Below are positions 50,710 through 62,700 of a DNA stretch of 64,000 bases, piece after piece (the stretch's first letter is position 1; each line of letters begins with the position of its first letter). The notes below the pieces were generated by a model that was not told the DNA's origin, made no database searches, and saw only the letters and a program-made list of their open reading frames with translations. The stretch is from Limnomonas spitsbergensis (lineage: Eukaryota > Chlorophyta > Chlorophyceae > Chlamydomonadales): NCBI GenBank assembly GCA_037349105.1, contig JAYJMM010000124.1:5192001-5256000 (forward strand). Reading direction: 5' to 3'. The position numbers and the translations under genes are program-made.

Positions 50710-53700
50710 ATGGCATCAACGTCTCCAAGGCTCCAGGCCGCGAATATTTGCAGATCGGGCATCAGCAACCGAACTGTCTGCGCGATCCCTGCTCTGAAGC
50801 TACGATCTGCTTTCAAGCGTGCCCAGACAGCAGCCCGGTCCCTACCCAAAGGGCCTGAATCAAACTTGGTGCCAAGCCCTCAAGCGCTTGACATCTGGCG
50901 TAAGGCTGAGGCAGTGTGCTTCGATGTCGATTGTACGTGCCGATTGAGCGACCTGCAGTGGGATGGGTGGGGGGGGGTCGTTGTTTAAGTCCCCTGACGA
51001 GCCAGCATTGGACTTTTGTAGTTGACCTGTCACCCTGATGCTGCAACCTGCCAGGGTCTCATGAATCATGATGAGAGCGTGGCATGGCCCAACAGGCACA
51101 TCATCATGGTAACAAACAATCTGTCATGGCAGAGTCGTTTCCATACGAAAAACTGTCATGGCTGCAGGCACCATCACAGTGAACGATTCTCTGGATCTGC
51201 TGGCTGAGTTCATGGGTGTGGGCAAGCAGGTGGAGGGCCTGACACAGAAGGTGAGCCTGGCATGGGTAATTGCGGCCGCGTGAGTGTTTGTTATCCGTTT
51301 GCCTTTCCTGTTCCTGCTCGCCTTTTCTCAGCTGACAATGAGCCCCACATGCGCACCCGGGCTTTTTTTTGTGTTAGCGTCACAGGTTTTCTAGGGTTGG
51401 GCAACCGGCCTCACACCTTGTTTAGTCCAAGGGAAGGAAAAGAGTCTGGCATCTGACCCTGTCACATCTGCTGCACCGACTTGATCACAGTTGTCACTGC
51501 GGTCTACCCATCCACCCAAAAGCCTTTCTAGGAAGTGCTAGGCCGTGCGAATCGGAGCTTCACCGTCCTCCGAAACCTCATGCTTTCATCTCATTGCAGG
51601 CCATGGACGGCACCATTTCGCTGGAGCAGTCCCTGGATGACAGGCTTGAGATGATCAACTGCAAGCCCAAGTAGGCATGGCAGATAGATCTTTTGTGAAT
51701 CCTGCAGATCCTGGTTTTGAAAAAATAAGAAGATGAAGCACCTAGGGTAGCCTCTCCTTCTTTGCCCTGTCATACCACTACAAGCCAACGTGCCCTTGAC
51801 TGATGTCAATTGTATTGAGTGTCATGCACCAGTTTTCAGACTATCAATGAAACACACTGTGCCCTAAGCACTCAAACTCCGGAACTTGAATGTTTGTTTT
51901 AGTGCGCGCCACACCCCCCCTCGGGCAGCAGGCCGACGGGAAGCTGCCACTGGGCTGACGGGAACAAAACCTCGACCGGCCCAAGCAGCAGGCACCTTGC
52001 TGCACTAAGCTCCCGGCAGCAAGCCATAATGTGGCTGAATCGTAGCTTAAGCACACTGAAATACACAGTGTGGCTATCCTGCAGGGGCATCAAAAATTCC
52101 TCAAAGCTTTGGTCGATCAGTGAATTGTTTTTCGTGTCTCAGCTACATGTGAGCAACACTCCGGCCCCTGGCCAAAGGCCCCATTTGTAGCTGAAGCACA
52201 CTGAAATACACGCCATGTGGCTGTCCTGCAGGGACATCAAGAAATTTCTTGAAGCCAACCCGCCAGAGTCGCGTTTTACAGAGGTGAACATTATCTAATG
52301 TTATTTATGCATTTGAAGAAAGCAGGGGTTATATTTTGTTTTACAAGGCATGCACCAGAATGCCTGCTTGCCTGTGTACCGGTACCAAGGATGGAGGCAC
52401 TCCCAAGGTCAATCAGTTTTTTTTCTTCCGTGTCTCAGCTACATGTCAGCTACACTCCGGCCTCTGGCCGGATGTCTGGCTTGTGGCCAGCCATGCTACT
52501 TTGGCCACCACTCATAATCCGGCCCAGGTTTGGTCTCAATCCGGCATTTGGCGGCCATGGGGCGGCTTGTCCAAGGTGGCCTTGTAGCCCCAAAAATAAA
52601 CACTGGGGTCAATGACACATTCTTGACATCAGGCCGATGGCACATCTTGACTTGATGGAGATCAGGACATCACAACAACGCGCGTAGGAATAGCCCGTCC
52701 AATCTCCCCCCTCCTGATGGATATGTTGCCCATGAGGCCATGATGCTTGTTAGATCTTCCACTGAGGCTCTGAGAGCCAAAGCTTGTTTCGATGCGCACC
52801 AGACCACCTCTGCCAGCCGCTTAGCGGCCAGCAGCCCACACTGGACTGATCGGGACTTCACCTTGACTGGCCTATCACCGGTGGCCCAGGCTGTAGGGCG
52901 TGTTGCACCAGACCCCCACGACCGTAGACAGTGACACAGCTAAATTGTAGCTGAAGGGCCTTCAAAAAGTGCTAGTGCTCTGAGTTGAGCTTGACTCTCA
53001 GTGGGGGGACTGCATGTGGTGTCACATCCACGTTTCGGTTTAAATGCTCTGTGTGCATATTATTACTCTTTCATCTTGACGCTCACAGCTGTCTCCCCTA
53101 GGTTCGGTATTAATCATCTTCTCTACTTCATGTAAGTCCAAGCAGGGGGTCCAAGTGCTCCTGTTCGGTTGTGATGCTCGGATCTTGTTGTCCATGGCTC
53201 CCTTGCTGCTGCTGCTGTTGACAGGGCATTGAGTCCTTGGTGGCCTCTCTTAAAGCCAGGGGCGTCATTATCTACCTCATCTCAGGGGGCTTCAGGTGCG
53301 AAGCAGTTGATGAGGCAGGGGCACTGATATCGATCCGTTTTGTGTTGTGGACTTGTTGTCTTTAAGTTTGGATGCCTTAAGAATACGAGCTTGAGGGACT
53401 AGGAGCTGGCTGTTTCTGTATCAGCCATGGAGTGGGCGCTCATGTGAGGTTGGCAGTCTTGGTTGCGATCCTACCTCAATCGTCATAAATTGTAATACTA
53501 ATATAGCATTGGTAATCCACTGCGATAGTGTCCTGTGGTGGTAAGTGGGGCGGTTTGAATGAGGCAGGTGGCAATGCCTTACCAATACTGGAGGATTGTG
53601 CCGGATCTGTCCGGGGTGGGTGGGGATATGCTCCATGGCTTTTATCAGGCTCGGGTCAGGGACTCTGTCGTCAAAACTGGTTTCGGCAACCCACACAGAT

Positions 53701-56700
53701 TCTGGTGTGTCAAGGCATATTCTGTGTGTCCTGTACAATTCCCTCCCGGGCATTCACCGGCGCTATGCGGAACGGAAAAGCTGCTCCCAAATCCTCCCTG
53801 CCTGCTGGGCCCGTCACGAGTCCTTCACTGGTTGTCAGGTTGTCACTCAAGTATCCTCCGTTGTGCCTGGCAAGATCACTGCATCGCCCCTGTCTTCTGG
53901 CAGGGAGCTGATCCTACCCATAGCAGACCGACCAGTGCCGACACGCCTACATAAACCCTAAACCCTTAACCCCAGCAGGTAGCTGATCCTGCCCATTGCA
54001 AACCGACCAGTGCCGACTTGCCTATATAAACCGTAAACCCTACTCCCTGGCAGGGAGCTGATCCTGCCCATTGCGGACCGGCTGGGCATCCCCCGCGACC
54101 ACGTGTTTGCCAACCGCATGCTGTGGCAGTGGGACGACGACACCCTGGAGCCCTCGCGCCTGGTTGGGTTCGACCTGTCTGAGCCCACGGCACGCAACCA
54201 GGGGAAGCCGCAGGCCATAGCCAAGATCCGTGAGAAGTGCCCGTACAGCGCGGTAGGTGGTTAACTGTTTTAGGGTTAAGTGTTGGGTGTTCAATAGTAG
54301 TGAGTGTTCGTGCAGTGCTGTAGGTTTTCTCTGTTTTAGTGTCGAGGGTTTAGGTGTTTAATGCACGTATAGTGCGGTAGGTAGTTCTCGTACCCGTACA
54401 GCGCAGTGGGTGGTTCTCTGGTTACGGATTAAGTTGTGAGTGCCCGTACGGTGAATGGTCCTGGAGCATCTAGATGTTAAATGCCTGTACGTAGTGCGGT
54501 GGGTGGTTCCCTGGTTGAGGATTAAGTTGTGAGTGCCCATAGTGCGAAAGGTCTCATGTTTTAGATGTTAAATGCCTGTACGTAGTGCGGTGGGTGGTTC
54601 CCTGGTTGAGGATTAAGTTGTGAGTGCCCGTACTGCGAATGGTCTCATGTTTTAGATGTTAAATGCCTGTACGTAGTGCGGTGGGTGGTTCCCTAGTTGA
54701 GGGTTCACGTTTGGATGCCCACGTTGCGCAGTGTGTGGATCTCGAATGGACCTGGAGCTAATACTTATTTGGGAGGCATGTCTTATGAAGTGTGCATGTC
54801 TCGAGTGAGCAGCCCACATCAACTCCAAAATGAAACCCTGTTCCCGACATGTGTCTGGAAATATATGTAGAACTGCCTCTGCCTGAACATGCTGTTATGA
54901 CCTCTGTTTGATTTGTGTGGATGTGTAATTGCTGCAGGTGGTGATGATCGGGGATGGCATCACAGATCTGGAGGCGGTGCAGGTGTCTGGAGGCGCCGAC
55001 CTGTTCATCGGGTGAGGCCTCCCTTTATTTATGGCGCTTCAGCCACAATTCAGCTACATCACGGCCCACGGCTGTAGAAGGGGGGGGGCTGGTGCACCTA
55101 GCCCTGCTCTGCTTGGGCTACCGTTCGTAGGCCGGTACACGTTTGGTCCCCATCGGGTATTTGGTGACTGCCCAGCAGCCTGCCAAAGATGGCTCGGTGT
55201 TTACGGACATAAACTTGTGTGAGGCACCCTTTGTATCACGAGGTAGGCTGTGGATTGCAGGGATCTCAGGGAGGCAGTGAATCCCCTTGCTGGGGCAAGT
55301 GGAACTGTGGGGCCCAGCTGTGCCTGGCTGCTCTTCCGTTCGCCACTATGGCTTAATGACAGCGAGCAGGTCAGGGGATTGCACAAAGTTCTGATGGAAA
55401 GCACTGCCCTCTTCAGACTTGGCGCACACAGCACGGCTGCTTAAATGACGACCGGCTAAATCTTTATAAAAGGTCTAAGGCCTAGCCCCGCCTAAAAATG
55501 GCGTGTTCCCCTCGGGCGTGCGCAGCACTGGGGCCGTTTTTGGTGTTTATTTAGCAATGCAGTCTTGTTTTTTGGTGGTGTGGCATATGCAACGGCTTAC
55601 TACAGAATCTCAACAGGTATTCTGTAGTCTACTTTCATGACTGGCCTGCGTGTGTGCTCTGCCCTGTGTGTGCGCGCTCTGAGCGCCCTGCTTGTGGTCC
55701 TGTTTCCGTATCATAACTGGCCTGCGTTTCGGCTCTGCGCTGTGGGTGCATGCTCCGCCCAATGCGTGTGTGCTCTACTATGTGCGTGCGCGCTCTGTGT
55801 GCTCTGCTTGTTGTCAAGTTTCGATGTCATGACCGGCCTGTGTGTGTGCTCTGCCTAGTGCATTTGTGCTCTACCTTGTGTGTGTGTGCCCTGCTTGTTG
55901 TCGAGTTTCGGTGTCATGACCGGCCTGTGTTTTTGCTCTACCCAATGCATGTGTGCCCTGCTTGCTGTCAACCTTTGGTGTCATGACCGGCCTGTGTGTG
56001 TGCTCTACCCAATGCATGTGTGCCCTGCTTGCTGTCAACCTTTGGTGTCATGACCGGCCTGTGTGTGTGCTCTACCCAATGCATGTGTGCCCTGCTTGCT
56101 GTCAACCTTTGGTGTCATGACCGGCCTGTGTGTGTGCTCTACCCAATGCATGTGTGCCCTGCTTGCTGTCAACCTTTGGTGTCATGACCGGCCTGTGTGT
56201 GTGCTCTACCCAATGTGTTCTGCCCAGGTATGGAGGGGTGGTGAAGAGGCCTCAGGTGCAGGAGGAGGCCGACTGGTACATATCTGACTTCGCCGAGCTG
56301 GAGGCTAGTATGCGGAGCTACCAGGTATGATGCCCTGGTGTTAATTTTGCTCGGTCACATTGCGCACCTGACCACCATTGGGGGGCGCTGAGCGGCCACT
56401 ACTGGGGCGATGGGGACTTGATCTTGACCGGCCTTTGGTCGGTGGCCCGCCCCGCTCAGTAGGGCTGGCTGCAACAAACCCCAGTGGATGTAGATTGCTT
56501 GTAGGTAAAGCACACTACATAAGACCAATGTTACGTGCTCAGTGACTTGCATGCTCCGTCACTTGCTCTTTATCAGGAATCCGCGCCCTGAACACGCGCG
56601 GTGCTGGGAATAGCAGCAGCCTGAAGTTCTGTCAATTATCCAAGGCAGGAATGTATTCATGTGCCGTAATCAACTCGTCATAATATATGAATATGGTATG

Positions 56701-59700
56701 CTCACCGTATACTGTATCTCCTCCTTATCCGCCTCCTCCCTCCTTCTCCTCCTCCTCCATTATGTTGACCCCTCCTCCTCCTTCTCCTCCTCCTCCAGTC
56801 TGTTGACCCCTCCTCCTCCTCCTCCTTGAGCTCCTCTTTCTCCTCCATGCTGTTGACCCAAGGTGGCCATGCTTGGCTCGGGGGCTTGGGCGTGTGCAGC
56901 AGCCCGCATGGTCGCTCAGAATACCCGGGAGGACTCTGTGGGTATATTCAAGCGCAACCTCAAGATGTGGGTGTACGAAGAGGAATTCGAGGTGCGTACC
57001 AGGCAGCAGACCGACAGGCCCCTTTTTTAGGGCTTTCAGCCATTCTTTATTTGCATACCGGTACCAGACAGCAGATCCCACCTTAGGGGTTCCAGTCATT
57101 CATTGGTTGAAAGCCCTAAATTATGACTGTTTATTTGCGCACCAGACCATCTTTGGGGGGCTGCCTCGCGGCCACCACTGGGCCAATGTTGATCAAACCT
57201 CTAGGGAGATGAGCGTTTATCAGAGCATTAGGGGGACTGCCTGGCGGCCACCACTGTGCCCCCAGGGACCCAATCTTGACCAGCCTTCGGCCTGTGGCAC
57301 AAGAACCAGGGCCTTCTGCACCAGGCCTCCTTGACCCATAGCTGTGATGTGGCTGAATGGTGCCTGGCGATCACTGAAATATACAGGGGGACATGCTGCC
57401 CGCGGCCCAACAGACGGACGATGCAAAATAAGTATTTGGCTGATTAAATGTCATCAACTGGAAACAGCGAAATAACATCCCAGCCATCCCTGCGAATTTG
57501 CATCCAGCCATCCCTGTGGACTGAAATGCCCTGTGATAAAGGGATGATTCAAGATCAATCTGAAGTGCCTCAAATTATTTAAATTCCTGTGTACTGCCTT
57601 CTCATTGGATACCTCATACCGGTATCATCATATAAAATGAATGCGTGCTGCCCTCTCAATTGATTATCCTTGTAGGCCTTATTTGGATTACAACTGGCCT
57701 GCTCCCTTTGCTTGTTCATGCATGTAAATCAAACAAGAATCCTGGTTCGTGGATTAAGGAAGCCACCCGTGTGGCCAAGTTTGTTTCTGAATCATCCGCC
57801 TCGATGCCGTGTGCCGTGTGCCCCCATACAGGGCAAGAAGCTGACAGAGGTCATCAACCAGACCCACGTCAACCCCAGGTACACACAAACTGCACAGTTT
57901 AGGGTCCATAACAGGGTTTAAGGGTACTACAACTACAAACCCCAGAGTTTAAGGACTCGGATAGGGTGTATGATTCAAACCTATGGTAAATACAGCTCCA
58001 GATCCACCAGGGGAGGCAGCGCAGCCAGTAGCCAGCATTCCATCTTGCCTCACACCCACAAGGCCTTGGTATGGCCGCTGTCGATCAGACATGCCTCGTA
58101 AGGCGCCGCTCCTGCTGCTGTGGACCAGTGCTTGTTTCGTCTTGGCGCGGCTACCGTTCAGCTGCATCTCAGCCTCTGGCTGTAGGCCCCATGCGCAGCC
58201 AGTCAAGCTGTCTGGGCCTGCGCCTGTAGGCCAGTCAAGTTTTTGCCTCCATCAGACCTTAGATCACCACGGGGCGGCCTGCCGATGGTGGACGATGGAT
58301 AGCCGAAGAAATCAACACTCACAGTGACGGTGTGCTACCTACCCGGAGTGGCGCTCACCGACAACCTGGAGGCCATCCCTGACCTGTAGAGGCCATAGGC
58401 CGGTGGTCTGGGTCCGATTCTCCGAAATGCGCACCTGCACTCCTCCGACTGCTGCTGACGGTGTGCTACCTGCCAGGAGTGGAGCTCACCGATAATCTGG
58501 AGGCCATACCTGCCCTGTTGATAATCTGGAGGCCATAGTCCGGTGGTCATGGTGGGGTGTGCTGAAATGGGCACTTGCAACCCTCCCGCTGCTCTTGACG
58601 GTGCGCAGGTACCTGCCAGGAGTGTAGCTCCCCGGTCAATTGGAGGCCATACCTGCCCTGTTGAGGCCATAGGCCGGTTGTCATGGTTGGGTGCGCTGAA
58701 ATGGGCACTTGCACCCCTCCCGCTGCTGTTGACGTTGCGCAGGTACCTGCCTGGAGTGGAGCTCCCCGATAATCTGGAGGCCATTCCCGACCTGCTGGCG
58801 GTGGTTGCTGACGCGGACCTGCTCATTTTCTGCTGCCCGCACCAGTTTGTCAGAGGCATCATGAAGCAGATTGCCGGGAAGGTGGGTTTGGGGTTTAGGC
58901 ATAGCTGACGAACCGCCTTCATAGGCAGTCACAATGAAAACCTAATGTCACGAATCAGGTCGTCGGGAAGACGAGGTAGGTGTTGCCAGGGGGGCTGCCA
59001 AGCAGCTAGCTCGAGCTCACGAGTGGTGCTCATTAGCTGAGGGAGCCAAGCTCTTCACTTAGCTAAGAATCACCGAGGTGTCCGCTTGCAGAGTGAGGTG
59101 CGCCCTGGGCTGCATCGCTGCCATCAGTATCAGCTGTGCTTACGAGCACGCACCTGGTAGCTGGCAATGCAGGAGTGCATGACAATGCTCAGGTTGCATG
59201 GCTGACATCACCCTCGGGCCTGGGTGGCCTGATGCACAAGATAAAGATCCCTGGCCTGCAGAATGTTTAGGGTTTAGGGTTTAACCCCTAAACCCTTAAC
59301 CCTAAAGATCCTTGGCCTGCAGAATGTTTCAATCGTGATGTGTGCGTATGTTAAGTGCATACCCGCTGCAGCAGGGTTGAGTGTTTAGGGTTGAACCCCT
59401 AAACCCTTAACCCTACGTGCATACCCGCTGCAGCAGGGTTGAGTGATTAGGGTTGAACCCCTAAACCCTTAACCCTACGTGCATACCCGCTGCAGCAGGG
59501 TTGAGTGTTTAGGGTTGAACCCCTAAACCCTTAACCCTACGTGCATACCCGCTGCAGCAGGGTTGAGTGTTTAGGGTTGAACCCCTAAAGCCTTAACCCT
59601 ACGTGCATACCCGCTGCAGCAGGGTTGAGTGTTTAGGGTTGAACCCCTAAAGCCTTAACCCTACGTGCATACCTGCTGCAGCAGGGTTGAGTGTTTATGG

Positions 59701-62700
59701 CTCATCTGGGCCTGCATGGGGGGAAGGATCTATGAGCTTGCCGCCACCTTCATCCTTTTCCTCGTGACCCGCATATGAAGCTAGGTTTAGGGTGCAGGGT
59801 TTGTGTGAGCATGCGACAGCGTCCATCCTTGTTCTCATGACGTGCAGATCAAGCCGGGTGCCATCGCCATCAGTCTCATCAAGGGCATGCGCGTTCGGCT
59901 GGACGGACCTCAGCTCATCAGCCAGATGGCCCAACGGTACGCTGCAGCATAAGCAATGCTGCAAGGTCCCGCACTCTTGCGTGGCCATGACATCACAGGC
60001 TCGGATCTCAAACATCTATATTGGCTATTTGGCTTCATGCATTGGGATTCATGCATCTTGTTCACTGCCTTGCGACCCATGCAGCGTTGGCGTTCACCTT
60101 CGGGTACCTGCATGGTAGGTACCCGCCATGCAGATACTTGGGGCAACAGATATCTGTGCCTGCAGCCTCGCCTCTGGCCCCTCTGCCAGTGTTATTTTCG
60201 TGACTCGGCGCCAAGTCTGCTACACTCCGGCCTCTGGCCGGATAACCTACCAGCCATGCCGCTTTGGCCTCCAGTCGTAGGCCAGTCCAGGTTTGGCCCC
60301 ACTCGGGCCTTTGGCGGCGCAGGGCGGCCTGCTGAAGCTGGACTCGTAGTTGATAAGCGGAATACTGCCCCCCTGCCCTGCCACAGCACCCTGGGCATCG
60401 ACTGCTGTGTCCTCATGGGCGCCAACATTGCTGAGGGCATCGCCAACGAGGAGCTCAGCGAGGCTGTGATCGGTACGCCCTGGGTAGCCAGGGAGTCAGG
60501 GGGAGCATGCCTGATAGAGCACGATGACATCTGGAGAGGTCTAGGAATGTGCAGAATGAGCTCAGCGAGGCTGTGATCGGTACGCCCCGATTAGACAGGG
60601 AGTCAGGGGGAGATGTCTAGCTGCTGCACGTGCACCTGGAGATGTGCACCAGATATGCTGCACCTGCACCTTACCTGATAGAGCAAGCTGACATCTGGAG
60701 ATGTCTAGGAATGTGTGGAATGAGCTCAGCGAGGCTGTGATCGGTACGCCCCGGGTGGTCAGGGAGTCGGGGATGGAATGCCTGATAGAGCGCGATTGCA
60801 TCTGGAGACGTCTAGCAATGTGCGGAATCAGCTTGTCGGGCAGGGGGGGACACTGCTCAGTGAAACGCTTGTTATGCCCGTTGTTTGACACAAGAGTTTA
60901 CCATGACCGGTCAATGTATCGATTGCGTTTTATGTTCCGATGTTTGCCGACCGAGAAATGCGGTGCAGCTTAGCTGTACCACTGGCAGCGCGCCTGGCGT
61001 CAGGCCCTGGCCCGTGCACCAGACCACCTTGGGCACCACACGGCCGATGGGTAAAACTTTTCCGGCCGGCGGCTGGAGCAGTTGGCACCTTGCTGCGCCA
61101 GGCCCCTCCGGCATAGGCTGCCATGTAGCTGAAATGTAGCTGAAGCACCCTAGAAGAAACGGTGCTGTGCCCCTGTGATCCTCACCTTCAGGTTACAACA
61201 ACATGGACAATGGGGAAATCTTCCAGAAGCTGTTCCAGCGGCCTTATTTCCAGGTCAAGCTCATTCCCGACGAGGTGAGCGGTTGTTGTTGTCTCACCTT
61301 TTGTAAGCGTACCTGCAGGTTTTTGCAGGTGCCTCCCATGTGTCTTCGTAGCGTGCTAGATGGACTGTTAACATTCAAATATCCTGTTATGTTGTGAGTC
61401 AGCCAGAAGATTATTACAAGCCCAGATCTAGATCCGCCCGTGGCATTAGCCGACGCCCTCCATGACATCCACGCTTTTGTCTTCCTGCTCTTGCCTACCT
61501 GCCTGCCGAAGCAGTCCGGCGCTGAGATGTGCGGGACGCTGGAGCATAAGCAATGCCAAGGTCCCGGACTCCATGCCATCCACACTCTTGTCCCTGCTCT
61601 TGCCAACCTGCCTGCCGACGCAGTCCGGCGCTGAGATGTGCGGGACGCTTAAGAACATCGTGGCGTTGGCCGCTGGCTTTGTGGACGGGCTGGGATATGG
61701 GCCCAACTCCAAGGCGGCCATCATGAGGCAGGGGCTGCAGGAGATGATGCAGTGAGTGTGTGGGGGAATGCAGGGGAGAGATTTTTCTCGGCTGACATCC
61801 ACATGCGCACCGGGCTGTTCTTTTGTGTTCGCGTCTCAGGTTTTTAGGGTTGGGCGGCCTGTCTCACACATTGTCAAGTCCTCGCAAAAGGAAATGAGTG
61901 TGGGGGAATGCAGGGGAGAGTCAAGGCAAAGGCGGCGGGGCTTTGATCCTTCAAACTCACAAGGGGGGCCCCAACAGGGGTGTAAGAGGGGGCAGCCCTG
62001 CGTGTTTGCGGGCTCCACACGGCAGCACCCCTCCCTCCGCTTCTGTACCTCCCTGGTGTAGTGCCTCACCTCACTCTTGACCTCACCCCTGCGGTTTCTC
62101 CACAAGGTTCTGTTCGCGGCTGTACCCCTCCATCCGCTCCGAAACCTCCCTGGCTAAGTACCTCACCTGCATTTTGTCCCCCTGGTTCTCTACGTGCCTG
62201 TACCTCTCCGTCCGCTCCGAAACCTTCCTGGCTTAGTACCTCACATGCGTTTGTCCCCCAGGTTCTCTATGCGGCTGTACCCCTCCATCCGCTTCGAAAC
62301 CTTCCTGGCTTAGTACCTCACCTGCGTTTTGTCCCCCAGGTTCTCTACGCGCCTGTACCCCTCCATCCGCTCCGAAACCTTCCTGGAGTCCTGTGGGATG
62401 GCGGACCTGGTTGCCACCTGCTACGGCGGGCGGAACAGGAAGGTGGCCATGGCCTTCGCACAAACATGGAAGGTGGGTACAGGGGGGGGGGCAAGAAATA
62501 TGAAAAAGAAGGCCTCTTAATTTTAAGTTGTTAAAGCTTTTAAGAGCCATCCTATCTAGAAATGGGATACGACTGCCGCCTGGCCTAGCAAATATCTATC
62601 AGCAGTATTATCCTTCCTCAGCCACGCGACTGGAGGCAGGGTAGGACTGCTGCTGGGTCTTTGCCCTGCCCAGCCGGTCCGCCATCAATCGCATCCCGTG

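Noticed and set aside
53528..53961. Overlapping 121-131-codon frames as a gene
   Set aside because: They lie in PSP-GPDH intron 5, overlap each other in three frames, and end in the ghost copies of exon 6.
55637..56330. Cysteine-rich small proteins (repeated [18 protein letters not shown] frames)
   Set aside because: Products of the 67-bp intronic tandem repeat, each shifted by one unit; no independent support.
59270..59700. True chromosome end
   Set aside because: Telomere-like motifs are short, inverted and interspersed with unique sequence, and lie between exons 11 and 12 of an intact gene.
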